A stretch of DNA of 64,000 nt from Dugong dugon (GCA_030035585.1 CM057463.1:140090736-140154735); one strand, 5' to 3'; positions 1-11,540 are shown, counted from the stretch's first letter. Numbers and translations are program-made. Notes: generated by a model not told the origin, from the sequence alone.

Positions 1-77
1 TACACCATTTCAAAAATTTCTACATGCACAGTTCAGTGACATTAACTATGGTCTTCCAATTGTGCAGTTATTCTCAT
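1..77 (-). mobile_element. Old L1 3' UTR fragment (L1MA-like), antisense
   Basis: This short stretch resembles 51230-51300 closely (both contain a ttctacatg...cagtgacat core). It also resembles the antisense 3' UTR of old mammalian L1s. It ends where the 3' end of L1-A begins. It is probably an older L1 remnant next to which L1-A inserted. It runs off the left edge of the window, so its full size is unknown. Confidence 0.55.
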
Positions 78-986
78 TTAAGATGAAGGCTTACAGAACA
101 AAATAGTTTCTCATTTAACAGTTACTACACATGTTGCCCTATGGCAATGGTTAACAATCTCACAACACATTAACAATATCCTTACTAAACCTTGAGTTCC
201 CTATCACCAGCTTCCTTGTCCCCCTCTGTCTTCTGGCCCTTGTCACTGGACTACTGTACCTCGTTAGCCTCATTTAGTTTTACAGGGCTGTCCACTCCCA
301 GGCTGAACGGTGAACCTTGGAGACAACTTTACCACAGAGCTAAAAGGGTGTCTGGGGGCCATACTCTCGGGGTTTCTCCAGTCTTCTTTAGGCCAGTAAA
401 TCTGGTCGTTTTTTTGTGAGATAGAATTATGTTCTACATCCTTCTCCAGCTCTGTCCAGAACCCTCTCTTGTGATCCTGGTCAGAGCAGTCAGTGGTGGT
501 AGCCAGGCACCATCTAGCTGGACTGGACTCAGTCTGGTGGAGGCCTTGGTAGAAGTGGACAACTAGTCCTTCGGAATAACCTTTTCCTTGTATCCTGTTC
601 TTTTCATTCTCCCTTGCTCCTGAAGGGATGAGACCAGTGGAGTATCTTAGATGGCTGCTCACAGGCTTTTAAGACCCCAGACACTACTCACCAAGGTAGA
701 ATGTAGAGCATTGTCTTTATAAGCTGTGTCATACCAATTGAGCTAGATGCCCCGAGACCATGGTCCCCACACCCCTCCGCCCAGCAATTCAGTACCTCTG
801 GGAGTTTGGATGTGTCTATGGGGCTTCCATGACCTTTCCTTGTACAAGTTGCGCTAGTTTCCCGTCTCACCCTTCACCCAAGATACCACTTATCTATTAT
901 CTATTTAGTATCCCCCCCCCACCCCTCCCATCCCTGGTAACCCACAAAGATGGTTACATTCTGTGTGTGAACTTTTTCATGGGATT
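78..986 (-). other. 3' UTR of L1-A
   Basis: This is non-coding sequence between the ORF2 stop (TAA, complement at 987-989) and the element end. The same sequence, in the same order, follows ORF2 in L1-D (34712-35630), L1-E (44366-45302) and L1-F (51425-52348). That is the main evidence that these four copies are one family. Short reading frames inside it are not conserved between copies. Confidence 0.85.
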
Positions 987-3900
987 TTACAACAGAGGTC
1001 TCATACAATATTTGTCCTTTTGTTTTTGACTTATTTCACTCAGCATAATGTCCTCCAGTTTCATCCATGTTATGAGATGCTTCACAGATTCATTGTTGTT
1101 CTTTCTCGTTGCATAGTACTCCATTGTGTGTACGTACCATAGTTTGTTTATCCATTCATCTGTTGATGGGCATCTAGGTTGTTTCTATCCTTCTGCTATT
1201 ATGCACAATGCTGCCATGAACATAGGTGTGCATATGTCTATTCCAGTGACGACTCTTATTTCTCTAGGATATATTCCTAGGAGTGGAATTGCTGGATCCA
1301 ATGGTATGTCTATTTCTAGCTTTCTGAGGAAGTGCCATATCATTTTCCAAAATGGTTGTATCATTTTGCATTCCCACCAGCAGTGCATAAGAGTTCCGAT
1401 CTCCCCACAGCCCCTCCAGCACTTGTTATTTCCAGTGTTTTTGATTCGTGCCAGTAATGCCGGGGTGAGATGGTATCTCATTGTGGTTTTAATTTGCATT
1501 TCTCTAATGGCTAGTGATCGCGAGCATTTCCTCATGTGTCTGTTGGCTATTTGAATGTCTTCTTTGGTGAAGGGTCTGTTCATTTCCTTTGCCCATTTTT
1601 TAATAGGATTATTTGTCTTTTTGTTGTAGAGGTGTTGGATTTTCTTGTAGATTATGGAGATTAGACCCTTGTCTGACTTGTACTTTCCAAAATTTTTTTC
1701 CCAATCTGTAGGTTCTCTTTTTACTCTTTTGGCGAAGCCTTTTGAAGAGCATAGGTGTTTGATTTTTAGAAGATCCCAGTTATCTAGCTTATCTATTGGG
1801 GTTTGTGCATTGATGGTTACGGTTTGTATCCTGTTGATGCCATGTATTAAGGCCTGAAGTGTTGGGCCTATTTTTCTTCTATGAAATTTATAGTTTTAGG
1901 CTTTATATTCAGGTCTTCGATCCATTTTGAAATTGTTTTTGTGTACGGCATGAGGTATGGGTCCTGTTTCATTTCTTTGCAGATGGATATCCAGTTTTGC
2001 CAGCATCATTTGTTAAAAACACTGTCTTTTCCACATTTAATGGACTTTGGGCCCATGTCGAAGATCAGGTGACCATAGGTGGATGGATTTACATCTGGGT
2101 TCTCAATTCTGTTCCATTGGTCAATGTATCTGTCGTTGGACCAGTACCAGGCTGTTTTGACTGCTGTAGCTGTATACTAGGTTCTGAAGTCAGGTAATGT
2201 GAGTCCTCCAACTTTATTCTTCTTCTTCAGTGGTGCTTTACTTATTCGGGGCTTCTTCCCTTTCCATATATAAGTTAATGGTTACTTTTTCCATCTCTTT
2301 GAAGAATGTTGTTGGTATTTGGATTGGGATTGCGTTGTATTTGTAAATTGCTTTGGGTAGAATAGTCATTTTCACAATGTTGAGTCTGCCTATCCATGAA
2401 CATGGTATGTTTTTCCATTTATGTAGATCCCTTTGGGTTTCTTGCAGTAGTGTTTTGTAGTTTTCTTTGTATAGGTCTTTTACATCCCTGGTCATATTTA
2501 TTCCTAAGTATTTTATCTTTTTAGGGGCTATTGAAAATGGTATTGTTTTCTTGATTAACTTTTCATCATTCTCCTTATTAATGTATACGAATCCAACTGA
2601 TTTTTGAATGTTTATCTTGTATCCTGCTACTCTACTGAATCTTTCTATTAGTTCCAGGAGATTTCTCATGGAGTCTTTAGGGTTTTCTGTGTATAGTATC
2701 ATATCATCTGCAAACAGGGACAGTTTAACTTCTTCATTACCAATTTGGATGCCCTTTATTTGTTTTCTTGCCTTATTGCTCTAGCTAGAACTTCCAGGAC
2801 AATGTTAAATAGGAGTGGTGATAAAGGGCATCCTTGTCTTGTTCCTGTTTTCAAGGGGAATGTTTTCAGCCTCTCTCCATTAAGAATGATGTTGGCCATT
2901 GGTTTTCCATAGTTGCCCTTCATTATGTTGAGAAATTTCCCTTCTATACCTATTTTATTGAGAGTTTTCATCAGGAATGGGAGTTGGACTTTGTCAAATG
3001 CTTTTTCTGTGTCAATTGATATGATCATGTTATTCTTTTCTTTCCTTTTATTTATGTGGTGGATTACACTAATTGATTTTCTAGTGTTGAACCATCCTTG
3101 CATACCTGGTATGAATCCTACTTGGTCGTGGTGTATTATTTTTTTAATATGATGCTGAATTCTATTGGCTAGAATTTTGTTAATTTTTGCATCTATATTC
3201 ATGAGAGATATTGGTCTGTAATTTTCTTTTTTTGTGATGTCTTTGCCTGGTTTTGGTATCAGTGTTATGCTGGCTTCATAGAATGAATTTGGAAGTGTTG
3301 CTTCCTCTTCTATGCTCTGAAATAGCTTGAGTAGTACTGGTACAAGCTCTTCTATAAATGTTTTTTAGAATTCTCCAGTGAAGCCATCTGGGCCAGGGCT
3401 TTTTTTGGTTGGGAGTTTTTTTATTACCTTTTCAATCTCTTCTCTTTTTATAGGTCTGTTCAGATTTTCAACATCACTTTGTTGTAGTTTGGGTAGGCCA
3501 TGTGTTTCTAGAAATTTATCCATTTCCTCTAGGTTTTCAAATTTGTTGGAGTTTAGTTTCTCATAATATTCTGCTATAATCCTTTTTATTTCAGTTGGGT
3601 CTGTTGTAATGTCCCCCATTTCATTTCTTATTTAGGTTATTTGTGTCCTCTACTGTTTTTCTTTTGTCAGTCTGGCCAGTGATTTGTCGATTTTGTTGAT
3701 TCTTTCAAAGAACCAACTTTTGGTTTTGTTGATTCTTTCTATTGTTTTATTGTTCTCTATTTCATTTATTTCTGCTCTGATCTTTACTATGTCCTTTCTT
3801 CCATGGTTGTGGGCTTTTTTTGCTGTTCTTTTTCTATTTGTTTGAGTTCTGTAGTTAATGTTTTGATTTTGTCCCTTTCTTCTTTTTTGATATGTGCATC

Positions 3901-4809
3901 TATTGCTAGAAATTGTCCTCTGAGGACTGCCTTTGCTGTGTCCCAAAGGTTTTGGTAGGTTGTGTTTTCATTCTCATTTGATTCTAGGAATTTTTTGATT
4001 CCATCTCTGATTTCTTCTATTACCCACTGATGTGTAAGCAGGGTATTATTCAGTTTCCATGTAATTGATTTCTTTTCCTTGCTCTTTCTATTGTTAATTT
4101 CTACCTTGATGGCATTGTGGTCAGAGAAGATACTTTGAATTATCTCAGCGTTTTGGATGTTGTTGAGAATTGCTCTGTGGCCTAAGATGTGTTCTATTCT
4201 GGAGAACGTTCCATGTGTATTGGAAAAGAATGTGTACTTTGCAGCGGTTGGATGGAGTGTTATAGAACATATGTCTTTGAGGTCAAGTTGGGTGATTGTG
4301 CCCTTTAGGTCTCCTGTATCTTTGCTGAGTTTCCTCTTAGTTGTTCTGTCCTTTACTGAGAGTGGTCTGTTGAAGTCTCCTGCTATTATTGTGGAACTGT
4401 CAATTTCTCTTTTTAGTGTTGTTAGAGTTTGTTTTATGCATTTTGGAGCCCTGTCATTGGGTGCATAGATGTTTATTATGGTTATGTCTTCATGATGGAT
4501 CGTCCCCTTAATCACTATATAGTGTCCTTCTTTGTCTTTTATGGTCGATTTCGTTTTAAAGTCTATTTTATCTGAGATTAGAATTGTCACTCATGCTCTT
4601 TTTTGGTAGTTGTTAGTTTGATATATTTTTTTCCATCCTTTGGCTTTTAATAAATTCACATCTTTGTTTCTAAGGTGTGTCTCTTGTAGACAGCATATTG
4701 ATGGATCCTGTTTTCTTATCCATTCTGTCACTCTCCATCTCTTTATGGATGCATTGAGTCCATTTACATTCAGTGTAATTATTGATAGATGTGGGTTTAT
4801 TGCTGTCAT
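987..4809 (-). pseudogene. ORF2: L1-A ORF2 (endonuclease/reverse transcriptase), broken
   Basis: The start codon is at 4807-4809 (MTAINPHLSIITLNVNGLN) and the stop at 987-989. The N-terminal part is an APE-type endonuclease with recognisable LNVNGLN, CLQETHL, IYAPNDRAP, GDFN and SDHNA blocks. The RIDHIL block reads RIEHIL, losing a catalytic-type Asp. A nonsense TGA at 4591-4593 sits where sister copies have Gly. A frameshift lies near 3800-3830, and more breaks lie between 2700 and 3650. The reverse transcriptase palm keeps LFADDMILY, with the FADD codons at 2703-2714. The C-terminal region ([18 protein letters not shown]...RPLL) is still readable. ORF2 normally nicks the target and copies L1 RNA at the nick; this copy is a fossil. 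Confidence 0.93.
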
Positions 4810-5225
4810 TGTGTAGTGCTTTTTTTTTTGTGGTGCTGAAGTTTTCTTTGTTCTTCTTACTCTCTTGTGCTGAATTACTTCTGTTTGTGGATTTCTTTTT
4901 TTTTTTTTTTCATTTCTTTTGTTTTTGCTGAGACTTTATGGTTTTCCTCTTTTTATAAGTATGTTTGTTAACTTTCTTTGTGGTTACCATGAATTTTACC
5001 CTTATCTTTCTAAGTTTGAAGCGGTCTACCATTACTTGCTATCGCCTTGCCTTGTCTCCATTAGAAGGTTCTATATCTATGCCATTTATTCCCTCTTTTA
5101 TTGTTTTGATGTTGTTGTCATTTACTGATTAACTGCTCTGAATCCCTGTTGTATTACTTTTGGTTTTGGATAGTCCTTGAGAGTTCATTTCCTAGATTGG
5201 TATCTGGCTGGAATGATCCTGCATC

Positions 5226-6270
5226 CTAGATTCTGCCTGTGAGCTGAAGCTGTTTGTCCTCAGATCGAAGAACTCCCTTTAATAATTCTTGTACGTTTGG
5301 TTTGACTTTTACATATTCCCTTAATTTCTGTTTATCTGGAAATGACTTAATTTCACCATCAAATTTGAACAAGAGTTTTGCAGGATATATTATTCTTGCC
5401 TGGAAAGTTTTTTCTTTCAAGATTTTATAGATATCATTCCATTGCCTTCTTGCCTCCATGGTTTCTGCCAAATAATCTGAGCTTAGTCTTATTGTTTCTT
5501 CTCTGTATGTTACTTCTAATTTTTCATGAGCTGCTCTCAGGATTGTTTGTCTTTGATTTTGGTGAGTGTGATTATGATACACCATGGTGATTTTCTTTTG
5601 GCGTCTCTCCTATATGGGGGTTCATTAAGCCTCTTGGATGGCCAGCTTTTCATCTTTCATGATATTGGGGAAGTTTTCTGTCAGCAGTCCTTCAATGATC
5701 CTCTCTGTGTTTTCTGTTTTATCCCCTTGTTCTGGAATTCCAATCTCTCGAAAATTTTTGCTTTTGATTGTATCCCACATAACTCTTAGGGTCTCTTCAT
5801 TTTTGTTTGTTATTTTTTCTGAGTTTTCCTGAAACAGAGTTGTATCCAAGTGTTTGTCTTCAATTCCACTGATCCTGTCTTACCGTTTCAAACCTGCTCC
5901 TCAGCAGTTCTATGACACCATCCATTTCTGAAATCTTGTTGTTTATCTTTTGGATTTCTAATTGTTGTCTTTGTATAATTTCTAGTTGTGAATTTATTTT
6001 GGCATTTTATTCATGCATTATTTTCTTGAATTCTTCCAATTTTTTGTCTGTATTTTCCATGATTTTTTAAATTTTTTCCTCATGTTTGTCAGCTTTTTGC
6101 CTCAGCTCTTGAAGAATTCTAAATATTAGAGATTTGAATTCCCTATCAGGTAGTTTTAGTGCATTTTCCTCCAGTGGAGAGTCATCTGGTTTTTTATTTT
6201 GGATGCCTACTGGAACCATCCTGTCCTGTTTTTGTAAATGTTTTGATATTGTCTGCTGTCTTCGGGGCAT
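5226..6270 (-). pseudogene. ORF1: L1-A ORF1 (RNA-binding protein), broken
   Basis: The reading frame opens at 6268-6270 with MPRRQQTISKH, the same start as in L1-D, L1-E and L1-F. A charged, probably coiled-coil segment follows (FRILQELRQKADKHEEKI). Then come an RRM-like portion (ETLRVMWDTIKSKNFREIGIPEQG) and the C-terminal domain (RQTILRAAHEKLEVTYRE). These lie in different frames (6067-6270, 5625-5849, 5226-5585), so the gene is broken by stops and frameshifts. In working L1s the ORF1 trimer coats L1 RNA. The 3' boundary of the frame is taken from the last readable segment. Confidence 0.87.
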
Positions 6271-8152
6271 TCAGTAGTTATTGTTCTTGTTTATTGATTG
6301 TAGATTTGTTTGTTTCATCCCCCTTTTTTTTTAAATTGACAATGTCTGAGCAGGTGGGCTGTGTGTTCTTTGTTGTTTGCTTGCCTGTGGCCACAATACT
6401 TTTCACTTCCTTCTCCATCTGGCAGGGTAAGTCACTCAGATATGGTACAGCAGGGCAGGTCTAGCTGAAGAGGAGTTCCTGGGATGGTTTGTTTGTGGCA
6501 CTTACTACAACCACCAGAGTGGGTCGGTAATCAGTGCAGGGCAGGTTCCAGTAGGCCATGCCTGTGCTGCTTGGTAGTGTGATGTCAAGCGCATGGTGCA
6601 GGTAGGCAGGATGCAGCAGGGAGATTGTTATCTGTGTAGCTATGATGGATATGGGAGAGAGGAGAGAGGAACAGAAACCAAAAACATACAAACAAACAAA
6701 AAAGTATGCTAGGGGAGCTTGCCATTGGAGTGGAGAGATGAGAGACTATGAAATGGAGAAAAACAGAAAGGGGAGGAGCAAGAAAAAAAAGAAAAGAATG
6801 AATAAATAAAAATCAGAAATGTTAAAGAACCGCAAATTTCCCAGCGATCCCACTGGTGCAGCTATGAAATCTGGGGAAGTCGCTGTCAGGTGTTGCAGTA
6901 CAGCCTGGCTAGAAGGCATAGAGGTATACAGCACCAGGTATTCAGGGAACAGAAAGAGAAGGAAGATATAGAGAGACGAAAAACTGAGCAATGAAAAAAG
7001 ATAAAAAGGGGAAAAGAGGGAAAAGAAAACAAAACAAATTTAAAAAAAAAAAAGAACAAGAAAGACCCCTAAAAAGACAGAAAAAAAAAAAAAAAAGCTC
7101 TCAGGTATCCCTCTGCATGTCTCTGCAAGCCTAGGGGGAAGTCTCGTAGCCATGCAGCACTGCCTGGCCAGAAAGGGCTCCCAACTCAAGAAAAGGAAAA
7201 GAAAACAAACAGACAGTTCAATACAAACAAATGAACAAAAGCCCTGGGATCACCCCAGCGCAGCAGCCCAGACCAGGAAGCAGCTCCACACTCGAATGGA
7301 GCTCCACAGCCCCTCAGGAAGAAGCAAAGATGGCACATGGAGCAAGGTATTTGAGCGAAAGGAGGGACAGTTGGTGAGAGGTAAGGAAAAATTCAAAAGA
7401 AGCAGAAAAAAAGGCAACACTAGCAGGCAACAAATGGCACTCAGAGAGCCAGCTAGTGTGGGCTGGTATTTCTTGGACAAAAGACTGTGTCCGTGGGAAG
7501 CAGAGGGGGCTGAGTGTGGGTGAAGAAGGGTAGGGAGTGGGAAAGCATATATCACAAATTACCAGAGCTCTGCAGCCTCTCAGGAAGAAGTAAAGATGGT
7601 GCACAGAGCCAGGTATTTGAGCGAAAGGAGGCGGAGGTGGTGAGAGGTAAGGAAGAAATGAAAAGAAGTGGAAAAAAGCAACACCAGCAGCCAATAAATG
7701 GCACTCAGAGAGCCGGCCCGTTCTGCTGGGTGGAATCCAAGCAGCCGGTGTTTCCCGGACAAGAGATTGTGGCCACAGGAAGCAGAGGAGGCCGTGTCGG
7801 GGTGAAGAAGGGTGGGGGCATGGGAAAGCTTTTATCACAAATCACCTGTTGTTTTGTGTTCCGGTGGATGCTCCATGAGGCTGCTTTCTCTTATCCCCTG
7901 TTTGCTGGTCTCCGACAGGAGTCCAATATGGCAGATCCATGCTGCGTTAGCTGGTAGGGACCTCTGCATGAATCTTTCCTCTGTCAGTTTTCTCACTCCA
8001 TTTGGTGCTTGGCTGAGTTGTTTATCTCTTCATTTGATGCTTTAGGGTTTCAGGATTGTTGTATTCTCTGTTTGCGTTAGTTTTTCGGATCTTCGCTGTG
8101 GAGGGAAGGCGTGGTGCTTCTGCTTAGAGTGCCATTTTGCTGGAACTCCCTC
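6271..8152 (-). promoter_or_regulatory. 5' UTR/promoter region of L1-A
   Basis: This 1.9 kb region lies upstream of ORF1 and is purine-rich on the plus strand. It corresponds to the 5' UTRs of L1-D and L1-E on the opposite strand. In active L1s this region holds the internal Pol II promoter. A unit of about 266 bp, anchored by caggaagaag at 7315 and 7581, is present twice in tandem (about 7310-7575 and 7576-7850). L1-E and L1-F show it once. Promoter activity is inferred from position only. Confidence 0.7.
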
Positions 8153-8172
8153 CCTACTATTTCTTGCTGGGA

Positions 8173-8338
8173 CAAAAAAAAAAAAGTAGTTGCTGTCCAG
8201 TTGATTCTGACTCATAGTGACCCTATAGGACAGAGTAGAACTGCCCCATAGAGTTTCCAAGGAGCTCCTGGTGGATTCGAACTGCCAACCCTTTGGTTAG
8301 CAGATACAGCTCTTAATCACTACGCCACCAGGGTTTCC
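8173..8338 (-). mobile_element. AfroSINE
   Basis: On the minus strand this starts with the tRNA-like head (ccctggtggcgtagtgatta) and continues through gcagttcgaatccacc, cagttctactctgtcctat and gtcagaat to a poly(A) (T/A run at 8174-8186). That is the standard AfroSINE layout. Flanks repeat imperfectly (ttcttgctgg on the left, tctcttgctgg on the right) and probably are the target-site duplication. It sits directly beyond the 5' end of L1-A. Confidence 0.93.
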
Positions 8339-9526
8339 ATCTCTTGCTGGTACTCCATGTTAACCAAGGCAACCAGTAGCCAGAGGGCAAGAGAGCCTGT
8401 CAGTGTAATCCTTACAGGCCAGACACCTGGAAACAAAGATGGGTCTGGAGGGACAAACAGAAGTTATCCAGCATATCCAATGACTCATCTTATCCTCAAA
8501 TCTTATTTTAGGGCTTTCAAGAATTCTGCCAGAGTAATGTAGTGTTGTCTTCTTGAGAACGCAGAAATGGCCACCAGGAGAGGACCATATAAGCCCTTCA
8601 TTACCGACACTAGTTTTTCCCCATTATGATACCTTTCTCCCTTGGAGTCATACATAGCTTTCCTTTGAGCTAGAATTTTATTCCAAGAACACTCTCAATT
8701 TCGGATACCTCAATTTTCCAGCTACAGGAAAAGTGGTCTTTCCTAACATGTCAGTCTGCCTCTGCTAGTGTGCTGAAGCTTGGGATATAGCACTTTCATA
8801 CCCTAGGGATCCAGCAACATCAGATACTGTGATCCTCTTCCATAGGTTTTTTAAATTAATGAATTGATTGATTGATTTTTTTTTTCTTTATTATTATTTT
8901 ATTTATTTATTAATTTAGTAGGGGGCAGGGAATAGTAAAGTCTGACGTAAAGGCCTTAAAAATCACACTCTACATCCTCCTCTTTCTGTTTATCTTAGGG
9001 ATTAAATAGTTTATACCTTCTACAGCAGAGTCTAGTTGTAGAAGGTACTAACTAATCGATAGTCTAGTTATAGTAACTAGATTCTGCTGAAGAAGGTATT
9101 AACTAATTGATATTTTATTTCTGCCAGAATCTATTACTAACCACTGTAATATCTGTTCAGTGATTTTAAGACATCTTGTAGGACATTTTAAGCTAAGTCT
9201 CATCATGGTTTTTTGGAATTCCCCAAATTATAAAGAGGTAATTTCTCCTCCATTATCCACATACTTCTGGTGCTAGGTAATATAGGGCATATTCATACCA
9301 TAATAAGACTTCTTCACCTTTTTGTCTTGATAGCAGGGGATTTGGAGGAGTGAGAGGTAGGAATATTCCTGCAGGTTATTGCTGCACAGGGGTAGCCAGC
9401 AAAAACTTAACAATAAACTGACTTTCAATCAGATAAAGATATCCCACTTAAGCCAAACACAATGTATCCTTAACTCAAATTCCCCTTATCTGGATCCCAA
9501 ACATGCCTACAGCGACTGCATTGTGT
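8339..9526. other. Unclassified DNA (no gene seen)
   Basis: I recognise no repeat family or coding signal in this 1.2 kb. It contains an AT-rich low-complexity patch (about 8865-8930) and the inverted repeat listed at 9005-9107. Short open frames are not supported by any protein-like motif I know. It might be a decayed retroelement, because RTE-1 interrupts it and similar-looking DNA continues at 10438. Confidence 0.5.
9005..9107. repeat. Inverted repeat / potential hairpin
   Basis: The left arm at about 9005-9035 (core taccttctacagcagagtc) is the reverse complement, with few mismatches, of the right arm at about 9077-9107 (core gattctgctgaagaaggta). The 41-base loop has its own partial copy: gaaggtactaactaatcgat (9041-9060) matches gaaggtattaactaattgat as a direct repeat. 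It could be a small foldback element, or a local duplication that inverted. Confidence 0.7.
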
Positions 9527-10437
9527 CTGTTGTTGTTAGGTGCTGTCGAGTTGGTTCTGACTCATGGCAACCCTATGTACAACAGAATGAAACACTGCCC
9601 AGTTCTGAGCCATCCTCACAGTAATTGCTATGTTTGAGCCCATTGTTGCAGCCACTGTATAAATTCATCTCATTGAGGGTCTTCTTTTTCTCTGCCACGC
9701 TACCTCACCAAACATGATGTTCTTCTCCAGGGACTGGTCCCTCCTGATCAGGGACAGATTATCCAATAAGCAAGGTAAGCATGGTCTTTGATCTTCATCA
9801 GTAAGTGCTTCAAGTCCTCTTCACTTTCAACAAGCAAGCTTGTGACACCTGCATATCACATGTTGTTAATAAGTCTTCCTCCAATCCTGATACCCTGGTT
9901 CTTCTTCATAGAGTCCAGCTTCTCGGATTATTTCCTCAGCATACAGAGTGAATAATTATGGTGAAAGGAGGCAACCCTGACGCACAAATTTTCCTATTTT
10001 AAACCACACAGTATCACCTTTTTCTTTTCAAATGACTGCCTCTTGGTCTACATACAGGGTCCACATGACCACAATTAAGTGTTCTGGAATTCCAATTCTT
10101 CACAATGTTATCTATAATTTATTGGTATTCATACAGTTGAATGCCTTTGCATGGTCAATAAAACACAGGTAAACATCTTCCTGGTATTTTTGAGGCCAAG
10201 ATCTGACAGCAGGGATATCCCTCATTCCACATCCTCTCTGAATCCAGCCTGAATTTCTGGCAGTGGATGTACTGCTGCAATTGCTTTTGAATTATCTTCA
10301 GCAAAATTTTACTTGCATGTGATATTAATGATACTGTTCGATAATTTCCACATTTAGTTGTATCACCTTTCTTTGGAATGGGCATGTATATTGATCTCTT
10401 CCAGTTGGTTGGTCAGGTAGCTACCTTCTAAGTTGCA
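9527..10437 (-). mobile_element. RTE-1: internally deleted RTE (Bov-B-like) LINE
   Basis: The minus strand ends with the RTE 3' terminus (ggcacc...taacaacaac, seen at 9527-9545 as its complement). The 3' UTR matches to about 9749. After roughly 35 bases of unmatched DNA, the match resumes inside the reverse transcriptase (about 9786-10437). Compared with RTE-5 the C-terminal coding region is missing, so there is a deletion of roughly 0.6 kb. The RT frame is broken: the codon before the YADD box is TGA (complement at 9856-9858) and the box itself reads YAGV. The 5' end is truncated near 10437. Confidence 0.9.
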
Positions 10438-11133
10438 CTGCTATTAGACTGAGGGGTAAACCTGAAGAGGAAACCTTGGAGGAAAGAGTTAATTGTCTTT
10501 GTCATTTAGCAGTTAAATAGATATAACCATGTGGACTCATTGCAAGGGTCCCAGCCAGAGACTTGGAAGGAGCCCTGTAAGTGAAAGATCCTGAAAGTTT
10601 CAGGACTTCAGGGTAAATCGCTTTTGCTTTTAATGTAGGTAATTTTTCCTCAAGGGAGTCACTGCTCTTGCCTGCCTCCGTGTGTAGGGCCACCTGATCC
10701 AACTTCGATAGATCCACCTATGCTAAATCATAAGGAAAAAAGACAGGAATCTTGATTTCTCTCTCTCAGAAGGTTCCAGGCTCCTTATGCAAATTAATCC
10801 AGCTCCATCCTAGGGATCTTCCATTACTCACCAAGGGTCTCAGGGAGTGGCAGTCTTTTGCTGCAACCACTAACCCCTACTTCAAATGAGGGAACTCTTC
10901 CTACCATACATTTACATTAACTAAGGGCAATACTTCACATGATTCTTAGGAGAACTAAGATTCTGATTCAAAGAAACCTTCTGTCTCTTTCCCCACAGGT
11001 TTAATCCACTCCCACCCCTCAGTGGGCACCCACAGTTGCCTGCCTCAAGTGGTATCCTGTTACTCAGGCATAAAATTAACCCCTTTGAAAAGACACAAAA
11101 GGTGGATATATACTTCTTAAAGTGACTTCAATT

Positions 11134-11135
<2 letters not shown>
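10438..11135. other. Unclassified DNA with one small open frame
   Basis: No repeat family is recognised. A minus-strand open frame of 71 residues (10502-10717, MDLSKLDQVALHTEAGKSSD...) is free of stops and has ordinary amino-acid composition. I cannot assign it and no neighbouring exon, splice pattern or start context supports it. It may be chance or a piece of an old retroelement. Confidence 0.4.
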
Positions 11136-11175
<40 letters not shown>

Positions 11176-11195
11176 TATACACACACACATATACT
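11136..11195. repeat. Compound microsatellite (TA)n(CA)n
   Basis: A run of TA dinucleotides grades into CA dinucleotides (tatatata to acacacac), with a few interruptions. Likely polymorphic in length. Confidence 0.97.
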
Positions 11196-11285
11196 TATCA
11201 ATTACTTACTGCAACATTTTATGGTAGGTGATAGGAAACATACATTCGTTGTTCTCTAGGACTTTATAATCTGGTATTCAATACT

Positions 11286-11449
11286 TCACTAGTGGTTGGC
11301 TGCTAACCAAAAAGTGGCAATTCCAGTCCACCCAGAAGCACCTTGGAAAAAAGGCCTGGCAATCTACTTCCAAAAAACCAGTCACAGAAAACACTATGAA
11401 GCACAGTTCTACTCTGACACAGGTAGGGTTGCCATGAGTTAGAATTGTT
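11286..11449 (+). mobile_element. AfroSINE, variant with RTE-like middle
   Basis: It starts at the tRNA-like head (gtggttggctgctaaccaaa). It then has a middle segment (ggcctggcaatctacttcc) that also occurs in the RTE 5' UTR at 58088-58106, and ends with cagttctactctgacac and gccatgagttagaattg. Members of this variant are also seen at 46429-46623. The extreme 5' end is missing. Confidence 0.85.
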
Positions 11450-11469
11450 TTTAATGTGCCAGCCAGGGG

Positions 11470-11540
11470 GCATTGGTGGGTCAGTGGTAGAATTCCCTCC
11501 TTCCATGTGGGAGACCAGGGTTCAATTCCTGGCCAAAGTA
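11470..11540 (+). promoter_or_regulatory. tRNA-Gly-derived Pol III promoter (A and B boxes) of the composite SINE
   Basis: An A-box-like tcagtggtag and a B-box-like ggttcaattcc stand in the spacing of a tRNA gene. The acceptor stem no longer pairs well (gcattgg against ccaaagt) and the anticodon region is changed. This is a SINE head, not a working tRNA gene. Confidence 0.75.

Larger units (their letters stand above)
78..8152 (-). mobile_element. L1-A: near full-length L1 LINE, inactive
   Basis: Read on the minus strand, this has the full order of an L1: a long 5' UTR (about 6271-8152), ORF1, a spacer, ORF2 and a 3' UTR (78-986). The 5' end matches the starts of L1-D, L1-E and L1-F (an AACATGGC/AAAATGGC core followed by AGAAGCACCA). 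The 3' end shows the AACCTTCATCT-type terminus shared by the sister copies, but no clear poly(A) remains. At about 8.1 kb it is longer than a 6 kb human L1, because both UTRs are long and part of the 5' UTR is duplicated. Both ORFs carry stops and frameshifts, so it cannot move by itself. Confidence 0.93.

Noticed and set aside
1126-1554. A 142-residue plus-strand protein
   Set aside because: It is the antisense shadow of L1-A ORF2. The same frame appears opposite ORF2 in L1-E (43798-44226) and L1-F, because the ORF2 C-terminus leaves the opposite strand open.
7152-7957. Basic, Lys/Arg/Gly-rich proteins on the plus strand
   Set aside because: These are the opposite strand of the L1-A 5' UTR and its tandem duplication.
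11470-11540. A tRNA-Gly gene
   Set aside because: The A and B boxes are present, but the acceptor stem no longer pairs well, the anticodon region is altered and the sequence runs straight into a SINE body with flanking duplications.
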